From Bacteroidota bacterium (GTDB taxonomy: Bacteria > Bacteroidota > Bacteroidia > Bacteroidales > Dysgonomonadaceae), in contig JAEWQF010000078.1 in the NCBI GenBank assembly GCA_023399295.1, forward strand, positions 1-36,663: a stretch of DNA of 36,663 nt, given 5' to 3'. The notes under the pieces were generated by a model that saw nothing but the letters and a program-made list of their open reading frames with translations, was not told the origin of the DNA and searched no databases. Below are positions 6,727-16,233 of this stretch, one piece after another. Made by a program: the position numbers and the translations under genes. Position 1 is the stretch's first letter; each line of letters starts with the position of its first letter.

Positions 6727-7746
6727 CTACTTGGTGTTTTTTCTATAATATTTGATCATCTTCGGAATCACGGTCTCGATATCTCCTGTGATGACGTAAT
6801 CGGCGATGCTGTTGATGGGCGCGTTGGGATCATTGTTGATGGAAATGATCAGCGAGCTCTCCTGCATGCCGGCGATGTGCTGTATCTGTCCGGATATACC
6901 GCAGGCGATATATAGCTTGGGGCGTACGGTGACACCGGTCTGACCGATCTGACGTTCGTGAACAGTGTAGCCGGCATCGACTGCGGCACGGGAGGCACCC
7001 ACCTCGGCACCCAGCACATCAGCCAGCTGGTAGAGCAGGTCGAAGTTCTCCTTCGATCCCACACCATAGCCACCGGAGACAATGATGGGTGCGTTCTTGA
7101 TGTTCACCTTCGACTGTTCGATGTGGCGATCGATGATTGAAATGACGAAATCCTCCTCGTTGACGTAGTCGTCTACCTGGTGTTCCACCACCTCTCCCTT
7201 GTATCGGCGATCAAGGATCTCCTTTTTCATCACTCCTTCGCGCACGGTAGCCATCTGCGGGCGATGGTCGGGGTTGATGATCCATGCCACGATGTTCCCG
7301 CCAAAGGCGGGACGGATCTGATAGAGCAGGTTCTCATACAGTTTCCCGGCTTTCTTGTCTTCGTGATCACCGATCTCAAGCGAGGTGCAATCGGCTGTCA
7401 GTCCGCTGCCCAATGCCGAGGAGACTCGTGGTCCCAGGTCACGGCCGATGATGGTGGCACCCATCAGACAGATCTGTGGTTGCTCCTGTTTGAACAACTC
7501 TACCAGAATGGAGGTATGGGGCAACGTGGTGTAGGGTGACAATCGTTTGTCACTGAAGATATGCAACCGGTCCACACCATAGGGAAATACCTGTTCTAGC
7601 ACGCCATTGGCGTCTGCTGCGGCTGCAATGGCCTCCAGTTGACAACCCAGCTGTGAGGCCAGTGACCGCCCTTTTGTGAGGAGTTCCTGGCTCACTTCAG
7701 CCACCTTACCCTCTTCAATTTCAAGATATACAAAAATATTGTTCAT
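6727..7746 (-). CDS. etfA: Electron transfer flavoprotein alpha subunit
   Basis: A 339-residue EtfA. With EtfB it carries electrons between the acyl-CoA dehydrogenase encoded next door and other carriers. The C-terminal FAD-binding domain is typical: ASRAAVDAGYTV, RQIGQTGVTVRPKLYIACG, SGQIQHIAGMQESSLIISIN and DPNAPINSIADYVITGD. The ATG at 7746 is chosen; an in-frame TTG two codons earlier is less likely. It lies 18 bases after etfB and 9 bases before the dehydrogenase, so the three genes are surely co-transcribed. EtfB features suggest the bifurcating class (see etfB). Confidence 0.95.
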   Translation of the reverse strand: MNNIFVYLEIEEGKVAEVSQELLTKGRSLASQLGCQLEAIAAAADANGVLEQVFPYGVDRLHIFSDKRLSPYTTLPHTSILVELFKQEQPQICLMGATIIGRDLGPRVSSALGSGLTADCTSLEIGDHEDKKAGKLYENLLYQIRPAFGGNIVAWIINPDHRPQMATVREGVMKKEILDRRYKGEVVEHQVDDYVNEEDFVISIIDRHIEQSKVNIKNAPIIVSGGYGVGSKENFDLLYQLADVLGAEVGASRAAVDAGYTVHERQIGQTGVTVRPKLYIACGISGQIQHIAGMQESSLIISINNDPNAPINSIADYVITGDIETVIPKMIKYYRKNTK

Positions 7747-7764
7747 GATCAATGTGTAATTGTG

Positions 7765-8637
7765 TTAACCAATGGTGTGATTTGCTATCAGCTCCCGCAT
7801 CAAATCGTCGATCTCCATATCGCTACCCTGCAGTCGTTTGCTTTCTTTAGCCTGAAAAACCACATTCTCAATCTTCTTCACCTTGGTGGGGGAACCGGAG
7901 AGCCCGCATAGCTGCGGTTCGGCATTCACATCAGCCACACTCCATTCGGTGAGGTTCAGATAGGGACGGCTGTTGTAGATATCGATGTAATCGATGTGCT
8001 CCACTTGTCGCTCGGTGATTGTTTTCGCATGTTTGTATTTCTGCAGCAGCTTGGCATTGCGTGGACGGCAAGGTGCTGCTGAACCGTTCACTGTAATCAC
8101 AGTGGGCAATGGACATTCCACTACCTCCACACCATTTGCAAGACGGCGCTTCACCCTGAGCAATCCCGCTTTGGTCACTTCAATCGCCTCAGCATAGGTG
8201 ATCTGCGGGATGCCCAGCTTCTCTGCAACCTGAGGTCCCACCTGGGCGGTGTCACCATCAATGGCCTGTCGGCCGGAGAGGATGAGGTCATACCCCCCGA
8301 TCCTGCGTACCGCCATGGAGAGGGCGTAGGAGGTAGCAAGCGTGTCTGCTCCGGCAAAAGCGCGGTCGGTAAGCAGTACGCCGTCGTCGGCTCCGCGAAA
8401 GAGTCCCTCACGCAGTATCTCGGCCGCCCTGCCCGGGCCCATGGTAAGAATTGTAATTTTTGTATCCGGATAGCGGTCTTTGATCTGCAGTGCCTGCTCC
8501 AGTGCATTCAGGTCTTCAGGATTAAAGATGGCAGCCAGTGCCGCCCTGTTTACAGTTCCGTCGGCTTTCATTGCATCTTTCCCCACGTTGCGTGTATCGG
8601 GAACCTGCTTCGCCAACACAATAATGTTAAATGCCAT
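7765..8637 (-). CDS. etfB: Electron transfer flavoprotein beta subunit, bifurcating-type signatures
   Basis: A 290-residue EtfB starting at the ATG at 8637 (the upstream TTG is rejected). The N-terminus has AKQVPDT and FNPEDLNALEQAL; later comes the block SGRQAIDGDTAQVGPQVAEKL. From memory these KQVPDT and GRQAIDGDTAQVGP motifs are those of clostridial and Acidaminococcus EtfB proteins that bifurcate electrons. Housekeeping EtfB of mitochondria and proteobacteria has KRVIDY and GKQAIDDD instead. The protein is longer than the usual 250-265 residues owing to a C-terminal tail (LMRELIANHTIG) seen in this group. First gene of the operon, with a -7 box at 8680-8687 and a palindrome just upstream. 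Bifurcation itself is inference. Confidence 0.94.
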   Translation of the reverse strand: MAFNIIVLAKQVPDTRNVGKDAMKADGTVNRAALAAIFNPEDLNALEQALQIKDRYPDTKITILTMGPGRAAEILREGLFRGADDGVLLTDRAFAGADTLATSYALSMAVRRIGGYDLILSGRQAIDGDTAQVGPQVAEKLGIPQITYAEAIEVTKAGLLRVKRRLANGVEVVECPLPTVITVNGSAAPCRPRNAKLLQKYKHAKTITERQVEHIDYIDIYNSRPYLNLTEWSVADVNAEPQLCGLSGSPTKVKKIENVVFQAKESKRLQGSDMEIDDLMRELIANHTIG

Positions 8638-8679
8638 GTTCTTCAATTATTACGATTGTGTTTGTTTCAAAGAGAGCGA

Positions 8680-8687
8680 CAAATATA
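8680..8687 (-). promoter_or_regulatory. -7 box of the etfB-etfA-ACAD operon
   Basis: On the minus strand TATATTTG is an exact TAnnTTTG match, 42 bases upstream of the etfB ATG. There is no good -33 TTTG at the expected place; that region is instead covered by the inverted repeat at 8691-8727. Confidence 0.6.
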
Positions 8688-8690
8688 CAC

Positions 8691-8727
8691 AAAAATGAGT
8701 AATGTGTGCTGTTTTCTACTCATTTTT
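8691..8727. repeat. Perfect 11-bp inverted repeat at the etf promoter
   Basis: AAAAATGAGTA (8691-8701) and TACTCATTTTT (8717-8727) are perfect inverted copies with a 15-base spacer. The dyad begins 4 bases upstream of the etf -7 box and covers the -33 position, so a bound dimer would control entry of polymerase. No regulator gene sits beside it. The rest of the gap up to 8926 shows nothing else clear. Confidence 0.65.
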
Positions 8728-8926
8728 CAGGAAGAAAAAAAATGTTACCAATCATTAAACCAAGGGCTGGTTTCATCGTCAGAGAATAGCGGATGATGTG
8801 TATCCAAAACATATCTGATCGATAAATGTTAATAATGAAGCATTGCATCACGACAACAGCACCCTGTCACCAGTCACCGCAGCACCACTGCGGGATGCAA
8901 CATCGGGTGCAATAATTGAAACATGT

Positions 8927-9973
8927 ATGAAACAGATCACCCTTTTTCTGACCCTACTCTCTCTTTTGCTGCTTGGCAGTTGTTCGGGGATCAAGTATCT
9001 CACTGTGGAAACAAGGGAGCCGGCACAGGTGAGGCTTCCTTCGGAGGTGCTTTCTATTGCCGTCGCCAACAATGCGGTCACACAGCCCATTCACATCGGT
9101 CATACCATTCAGCGCGTCGGACATTCCACAAGCGACAAGACAACCGCATCGTCCGACAGCATTCCATTTTACCTCACGGAAGCACTCACTCAGTTTCTGG
9201 AAGAGGAGGACTACTTCCACCGTGTACATTTTATTGCCGATGGTCTGCGGAATGACAGCGATTTTTTCAGAGAAGATCCGTTACTTCCGGAAAAATTGAA
9301 CAAGATAAGGAGGGAGACAGGTGCACAAGCTGTCATATCGCTCGACAAGTTGATTCTTGAAACCCATACCAGAGAGTATTACCGTCAGCAGGGATATAAC
9401 TACGGCCAGATGACCGGCAAGATAGAGTCATTGATCCGGGTCTATCTCCCTACCATGGAAGGTAAGATTCCGGCAGTTTATTTTAGTGACAGCCTTAAAT
9501 GGGAAGGATTTGACATCCGCAACGAAAATGCTTATGCCGAGTACATGCTACCGTCGCGTGAAGAAGCAATGAAGGAACTGGTGGTGAGGGCGGCCGAAAA
9601 GCTGACCTATGTGTTTGTGCCACACTGGGAGATGCAGGACAGGTGGTATTATACGTTGCCCTCTTCGTTGATGAGAGAAGGGGAAGTCTATGCAAAAGCT
9701 GCCGACTGGCAACGTGCTATTGAAAAATGGGAGAATTTTCACGACAAGAGTTCTAGAAAAATTGACCGTGCCAAAGCGGCCAACAACATTGCGTTGGCCT
9801 ACGAGATGCTGGATGAGATGGAACAATCGTTGGAGTGGGCAACACGAGCCAATGAGCTTTTTGTAGCATCCACCTCTCCCAACTCAATAGAACGAAGGCG
9901 ATCACTGTTGTACAAGAACGAAATCACTCGCAGGATGAGTACTGTCAACCAGATCGACATGAACGCGATGTGA
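8927..9973 (+). CDS. Lipoprotein of unknown function with a TPR-like C-terminus
   Basis: Started at the ATG at 8927 (348 residues), because the sequence then begins with a lipoprotein signal, MKQITLFLTLLSLLLLGSC, with lipobox LLGSC and the lipidated cysteine at residue 19. The first part of the longer open frame is not signal-like. The protein resembles the Bacteroidetes DUF6340 family, as far as memory allows. The middle has alternating strands and helices; the C-terminal 90 residues (DWQRAIEKWENF, AKAANNIALAYEMLDEMEQSLEWATRANELF) read as one or two TPR repeats, suggesting a protein-binding scaffold in the periplasm or on the outer membrane. It stands alone, between the divergent etf operon and rho, and is followed by a terminator at 10009. 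Confidence 0.82.
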   Translation: MKQITLFLTLLSLLLLGSCSGIKYLTVETREPAQVRLPSEVLSIAVANNAVTQPIHIGHTIQRVGHSTSDKTTASSDSIPFYLTEALTQFLEEEDYFHRVHFIADGLRNDSDFFREDPLLPEKLNKIRRETGAQAVISLDKLILETHTREYYRQQGYNYGQMTGKIESLIRVYLPTMEGKIPAVYFSDSLKWEGFDIRNENAYAEYMLPSREEAMKELVVRAAEKLTYVFVPHWEMQDRWYYTLPSSLMREGEVYAKAADWQRAIEKWENFHDKSSRKIDRAKAANNIALAYEMLDEMEQSLEWATRANELFVASTSPNSIERRRSLLYKNEITRRMSTVNQIDMNAM

Positions 9974-10008
9974 CAAGACAAGGATCACACGGTCATTGAA
10001 AAAGATTC

Positions 10009-10040
10009 TAAGAGAGGTTTCATCCTCTCTTATTTTGTTT
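10009..10040 (+). terminator. Intrinsic terminator after the lipoprotein gene
   Basis: TAAGAGAGG (10009-10017) pairs with CCTCTCTTA (10024-10032) around a short loop, followed by a T-rich tract. It ends the transcript of the gene ending at 9973. The remainder of the 314-base gap to rho holds the rho promoter and leader. Confidence 0.75.
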
Positions 10041-10097
10041 CATGGATCACCGGATGAAAAAAAATGGAATATTCCACATTGTTTTCAAAAAAAAGAT

Positions 10098-10105
10098 TAC
10101 CTTTG
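10098..10105 (+). promoter_or_regulatory. -7 box upstream of rho
   Basis: TACCTTTG is an exact TAnnTTTG match. It would give a leader of about 175 bases before the rho ATG at 10288. A leader that long fits the known habit of rho genes to control their own termination, but I see no defined attenuator hairpin in it. Confidence 0.5.
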
Positions 10106-10287
10106 CAAACAGAATCTTCAACAGTACATCGACTCATTACTGTCAATCATTGGATTTTATTTTCAAATTATATACATCCCGTCGTTTTGCTAAGGAAAGA
10201 GATGGATTATCCTTATCCATTCTGTAAAGCTGACACGATTCGTAACAACATTTCACACACAAACCATAACGAATTTTTTCAATCCAA

Positions 10288-12339
<2,052 letters not shown>

Positions 12340-12392
12340 CACCCATGTTACTTTACACCCCTATCACTTTTGAGGGGTGCAGATACAATCAG

Positions 12393-12431
12393 AACGCAGC
12401 GGTCACTTTTCAGTGCCGCTGCGTTTCTTTC
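12393..12431 (+). terminator. Intrinsic terminator after rho
   Basis: AACGCAGCGG and CACT (12393-12407, one bulged T) pair with AGTG and CCGCTGCGTT (12412-12425), followed by TTCTTTC. A weaker CACCCCT/AGGGGTG hairpin precedes it at 12356-12379. Together they separate rho from the convergent truA. Confidence 0.85.
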
Positions 12432-12474
12432 ACCCAGATACTGTCACAAAAAATATCGCATCCATCAGGTAATG

Positions 12475-13224
12475 TCACAACCAGATGTCGTCGGGATAGG
12501 TCACATCCTCCAGGAAGAGGGCATGTGCCGGAACCGAGTCACCAGCCACATTGCGGTCTTTGGCTTCGATGATCCGGCGAAAACCCCGCTCGTCGAGCCG
12601 TCCCCTCCCCGCTTCAAGCAAGGTTCCGGTGATGGCCCTCACCATGTTACGCAGAAACCTGTCGGCGGTGAGGGTGAAGATACAATGATCGCCCATCCTC
12701 TCCCATCTTGCCTCCTTTATCCGGCAAATATTTGTCTTCACGTCGGTATGCAGCTTGCTGAAACTGGTGAAGTCATCATACGCCTTCAGCACCTCACACA
12801 AGGCATTCATCTTCACCATGTCAGGCTGAAAATGTACCCTGTAAGTCAGTTCATGCAGAAAAGGATCCTTCCGTGTAGTGAGGTGGTAGCTGTAGGTACG
12901 TGATAGGGCACTGAAACGGGCATGTGCATTGGCAATCACCGGTCGGATCGACTGCACGGCGATGTCCCTGGGCAGGAAGTTGTTGAGCTTGTGCACCAGG
13001 TCTTCCTCCATAAAAGGATCACCCTCCCAGTCGAAATGGGCAATCATCTTGCGGGCATGGACACCCGCATCGGTTCTGCCGGCCCCGGTAATCACCGTCT
13101 CACTGCGCAGGATGACAGAGAGTGCCTCCTGCAGTACCTGCTGAACGCTTGAGCCATTGGGCTGTATCTGCCAGCCCACGTAGTTCTTGCCATTGTAGGA
13201 GAGGGTGATAAAAAAGCGTGGCAT
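12475..13224 (-). CDS. truA: tRNA pseudouridine(38-40) synthase TruA
   Basis: A 249-residue TruA, normal length. It converts uridines 38-40 in the anticodon arm of many tRNAs to pseudouridine in the cytoplasm. The catalytic aspartate is D52 in GAGRTDAGVHA. Other family blocks are LSYNGKNYVGWQIQ near the N-terminus, RFSALSRTYSY in the middle and FLRNMVRAITGTLLEAGRGR in the C-terminal half. It is the last gene of the probable dnaN-exonuclease-truA operon, 8 bases after the exonuclease gene. Nothing unusual in the sequence. Confidence 0.97.
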   Translation of the reverse strand: MPRFFITLSYNGKNYVGWQIQPNGSSVQQVLQEALSVILRSETVITGAGRTDAGVHARKMIAHFDWEGDPFMEEDLVHKLNNFLPRDIAVQSIRPVIANAHARFSALSRTYSYHLTTRKDPFLHELTYRVHFQPDMVKMNALCEVLKAYDDFTSFSKLHTDVKTNICRIKEARWERMGDHCIFTLTADRFLRNMVRAITGTLLEAGRGRLDERGFRRIIEAKDRNVAGDSVPAHALFLEDVTYPDDIWL

Positions 13225-13232
13225 GGATCGTT

Positions 13233-14003
13233 TCAGCCTTTTAGACCTCTTAATCGAATCTGTGTAAGCACCTGTTTGGTGTTGAGCGGGAAATCGCCAT
13301 CCATCATCCAGGAATAGTAACTCGGTTCTTTAGCCAAAACCTCCAGAACTGGTCTGCCCCTGTGCTTACCAAAGTTAAATACTTCAACTCCCTTGTCGTT
13401 GTAGACAATCCTGCCGGCAAAATCGACATTGTTGTTGAAGCTGGAATATTCTTTCGAAAGGAGTTCCACATCGTTTGCAAGATCGGGATAACGGTCCAAC
13501 TGCGATTTGAGCACCTCATAGGTAGCCAGGGTATCCGATTCGGCCGAGTGGGCATTCTCCAGCTTCTTGTTGCAGTAGAAAGCGTAGGCTGCCTCCAGCG
13601 TACGTTGCTCCTTCTTGTGAAAAATGATCTGCACATCCACAAACTTACGTTTGCTCATGTCGAAGTCAACATCTGCCCGCAGAAACTCCTCCGCCAGCAT
13701 CGGCACATCGAAACGGCTCGAATTGAAGCCGGCCAGATCGCATCCCTCCAACTGATCGGCAAGTGATCGTGCCAACTGCTTGAAGGTGGGGCAATCTTTC
13801 ACATCCTCATCGGTGATGCCATGAATGGCGGTGGCCTGCGGAGGGATGGGCATCTCAGGATTCACGCGTCGCGATTTAATCTCTTCTTTCCCGTTGGGAA
13901 ACACCTTCAGATAAGAGATTTCGACGATACGATCGTGTGTGATATTGATGCCGGTTGTCTCCAGGTCGAAGAAAACGAGTGGGTTCTTTAAGTTCAACTC
14001 CAT
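13233..14003 (-). CDS. DnaQ-like 3'-5' exonuclease
   Basis: A 256-residue DEDDh exonuclease. ExoI is FFDLETTG with D13 and E15; ExoII is LAGFNSSRFDVPML with D99; ExoIII is HSAESDTLAT with H152 and D157. All catalytic residues are present. The C-terminal part (FNFGKHRGRPVLEVLAKEPSYYSWMMDGDFPLNTK, spread over residues 209-243) matches the small domain found after the exonuclease in ExoX-like proteins of Bacteroidetes. It lies 10 bases after dnaN and 8 before truA, so it is likely made together with the sliding clamp. It could act as a replicative proofreader or as a repair/degradation nuclease; context favours a link to the replisome but does not prove it. Confidence 0.92.
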   Translation of the reverse strand: MELNLKNPLVFFDLETTGINITHDRIVEISYLKVFPNGKEEIKSRRVNPEMPIPPQATAIHGITDEDVKDCPTFKQLARSLADQLEGCDLAGFNSSRFDVPMLAEEFLRADVDFDMSKRKFVDVQIIFHKKEQRTLEAAYAFYCNKKLENAHSAESDTLATYEVLKSQLDRYPDLANDVELLSKEYSSFNNNVDFAGRIVYNDKGVEVFNFGKHRGRPVLEVLAKEPSYYSWMMDGDFPLNTKQVLTQIRLRGLKG

Positions 14004-14013
14004 GCTGTGCTGT

Positions 14014-15138
14014 TTAGTCGTTCAACATCATCGGCATCAACAACGTCAACATCTCCTCGTGCTCTTCCTTCTCAACCGGAAGAATCAATCCTGCCCGTGA
14101 AGGATCGGAGAGCTCCATCCGCACATCCGATGAGGGGATGTTGTTGAGGATGTCAATCAGAAAGGCTGCCTTGAAACCGATGTTCATCACATTCCCTTCA
14201 TAGGAGCAGGGAATCATCTCTTCTGCAGCGGTGAGGAAGTCGATGTCCTGTGCCGACACCACGATCTTGTCTTCCGACAGCTGGAACTTCACCAGGCTGC
14301 TTGCCGGGTTGGAGAAGACCGCCACACGTTTGAGCGCGTTGAGCAATGCCAGACGATCGAGGACGAATTGATTCGGGTTGTTTTGCGGGATAACTGAATT
14401 GTAATTGGGATAACGACCCTCTACAAAGCGACAGACCATCCGGTACTCGCTCATGGTGATGTATGCATTGTTCTCATCGAAGCGGATCTCCACCTGACCC
14501 CTCTCCCGGGGCAACAGCGATTTGAGCAGGTTGGCCGGCTTCTTGGGCAGAATGAACGAGGAACGTCCCTCACCTTTTGCATCGGTGGTTGTAACGCGTA
14601 CCAGCTTGTGACCGTCGGATGCCACGAAAGTGACATCGTCGGCAGTAATGTCAAAGTAGATGCCATTCATCACGGGACGCAGCTCATCGTCAGCCGTAGC
14701 GAACACAGTGCGGTTGATTCCGGAGAAGAGGGTGTCTGCCTCCAGTGTAAGGGTCATGAAATCTTCCTTCAATGGCTTCGGATCGGGATATTCATCACCC
14801 TTCAGCCCCACAAAGTTATACTTGCCATTGTGGTAGTAGATAAATACCTCCAGGGTCTCATCGTTGATGTCAATTGTCAACGGCTGATCGGGCAGCTCAC
14901 GCAAGGGGTCAAGCAGGTTACGGGCATTGATTGCCAGGCTTCCCTCCCCTTCGGCGCTATTCACCTCTACGGTTGTCTCCAGTCGTGTCTCACTGTCTGC
15001 AGCCGTGAGCGAGAGGATGTTTCCTTTCAGGTCAATGAGGAAACAATCCAGGATGGGCAGGGTATTCTTTGAGTTGATGACCCTGCTGATAGCTTGCAGA
15101 TGATTCAACAGTGTTGCGCTTGATACTACAAATTTCAT
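14014..15138 (-). CDS. dnaN: DNA polymerase III beta sliding clamp
   Basis: A 374-residue beta clamp, started at the ATG at 15138 so that the protein begins MKFVVSSATLLNHLQ, the normal N-terminus; a longer frame adds seven unlikely residues. The clamp is a ring dimer that holds polymerase on DNA. Three clamp domains follow in order; recognisable blocks include RNLLDPLRELPDQPL, VMNGIYFDI with VASDGHKLVR, and the C-terminal peptide-binding edge ILPVEKEE and LTLLMPMML. It heads the operon with the exonuclease and truA, from a -7 box at 15157-15164. dnaA is not in the window; in Bacteroidetes dnaN is often apart from dnaA. The 172-base gap upstream of it (to xerD) holds only this promoter and a weak TCTGGT/ACCAGA hairpin at 15265-15285. 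Confidence 0.98.
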   Translation of the reverse strand: MKFVVSSATLLNHLQAISRVINSKNTLPILDCFLIDLKGNILSLTAADSETRLETTVEVNSAEGEGSLAINARNLLDPLRELPDQPLTIDINDETLEVFIYYHNGKYNFVGLKGDEYPDPKPLKEDFMTLTLEADTLFSGINRTVFATADDELRPVMNGIYFDITADDVTFVASDGHKLVRVTTTDAKGEGRSSFILPKKPANLLKSLLPRERGQVEIRFDENNAYITMSEYRMVCRFVEGRYPNYNSVIPQNNPNQFVLDRLALLNALKRVAVFSNPASSLVKFQLSEDKIVVSAQDIDFLTAAEEMIPCSYEGNVMNIGFKAAFLIDILNNIPSSDVRMELSDPSRAGLILPVEKEEHEEMLTLLMPMMLND

Positions 15139-15156
15139 GATGCTAATTTTTTTGAA

Positions 15157-15164
15157 CAAATATA
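15157..15164 (-). promoter_or_regulatory. -7 box of the dnaN operon
   Basis: TATATTTG on the minus strand, an exact TAnnTTTG match, 18 bases before the dnaN ATG. This leaves a very short leader. No clear -33 element. Confidence 0.6.
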
Positions 15165-15336
15165 GGAAATAATCTTGGAGCGGAACTCATTTTCCGGATT
15201 AATTTTAACGTTCAGTCATCATCCGCCGATCGAGCTGTTGAGGTCGATAGCCAACTCCATGGCGTCTGGTTGATCATACACCAGAGATCACTCTTCACAC
15301 GTTGCACAATGCGCCATGCACTACAATTGACGCACA

Positions 15337-16233
15337 TTATTTCTTGTTGCGCGGATGATGGGCAATGATCTCCTGTCGCAGGAAGTTCCGGTCGAGATGG
15401 GTATAGATCTCGGTGGTGGTGATCTTCTCGTGACCAAGCATCTCCTGTATTACCCGGATGTTGGCACCTCTCTCCAACAGATGTGTCGCAAAGGAATGAC
15501 GCAACACATGCGGGCTGATCGTTTTTTTCAGTCCGGCCATCTCTGCATATTGTTTCATATAGTAAAACACAGTGATGCGTGAGATGGCTTTTCCACGTGA
15601 GCTGAGAAAAAGCATCTCCTCGTGTCCTTTTTGTATCTTGATCTGGCTTCGGTATGGCAGCCAGTTGCCAATCTTCTGCAATGCCGTTTCAGAAATAGGC
15701 AACAGACGCTGCTTGCTCCCTTTTCCCTCCACCCTGATGAAACCCTCATCCGGATAGAGATCGCCAAAGCGGAGATTTGTCAGCTCCGAAATTCTCAATC
15801 CGCAACTGTAGAGTGTCTCGATGATGGCATAATTGCGCGTTCCCTCAGCGGTGGAGAGGTCAATCACCCCCAGCAGCTTGTCGATTTCTTCCAGGGTGAG
15901 CACAATGGGTAGCTTTAGACCCACCTTGGGTGTCTCTATCAGCTCCGAGGGGTTATCTTCACGGTATTGCTCCACCACCAGAAAACGAAAGAAGGATTTC
16001 AATCCCGAGAGGGTGCGGGCTATTGAACGGGGTGTTATTCCGGAGTCGTACAGTTCGGCCAGAAAGATCTCCAGGTGTTGCTGCCCGATGGTAGTAAAGC
16101 CAAGCTGCTGCTCTGCAACAAATGCGGTCAGCTTCTGCAGATCGTTGAGGTAAGCATCGATGGTATGCGGTGAGAGACCTTTTTCCAGCAGCAGGTGGCG
16201 TCGATAGGAGTCAATGATTGATGGGCGAGACAT
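15337..16233 (-). CDS. xerD: Tyrosine recombinase XerD
   Basis: A 298-residue tyrosine recombinase of the usual Xer length. It resolves chromosome dimers at dif with XerC. The N-terminal SAM-like domain covers residues 1-95. The catalytic set is complete: R147 (SCGLRISEL), K171 (EGKGSKQR), H242 and R245 (SPHVLRHSFATHLL), H268 (LGHEKI) and nucleophile Y277 (TEIYTHLD). It starts inside the 3' end of the kinase gene, a 23-base overlap, so it is probably translated from the two-component operon transcript, an unusual pairing. No phage or integron genes are near, supporting a housekeeping Xer rather than an integrase. XerD rather than XerC is by overall resemblance. Confidence 0.93.
   Translation of the reverse strand: MSRPSIIDSYRRHLLLEKGLSPHTIDAYLNDLQKLTAFVAEQQLGFTTIGQQHLEIFLAELYDSGITPRSIARTLSGLKSFFRFLVVEQYREDNPSELIETPKVGLKLPIVLTLEEIDKLLGVIDLSTAEGTRNYAIIETLYSCGLRISELTNLRFGDLYPDEGFIRVEGKGSKQRLLPISETALQKIGNWLPYRSQIKIQKGHEEMLFLSSRGKAISRITVFYYMKQYAEMAGLKKTISPHVLRHSFATHLLERGANIRVIQEMLGHEKITTTEIYTHLDRNFLRQEIIAHHPRNKK

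Noticed and set aside
5914..6915. 333-codon open frame opposite the acyl-CoA dehydrogenase and etfA
   Set aside because: It spans two real genes and their junction with no recognisable domain.
15265..15285. TCTGGT/ACCAGA hairpin downstream of xerD
   Set aside because: Only six pairs and no T run, so not supported as a terminator.
15337..16233. XerD-like gene as an integrase of a mobile element
   Set aside because: No attachment repeats, excision gene or cargo nearby; length and motifs fit housekeeping Xer.
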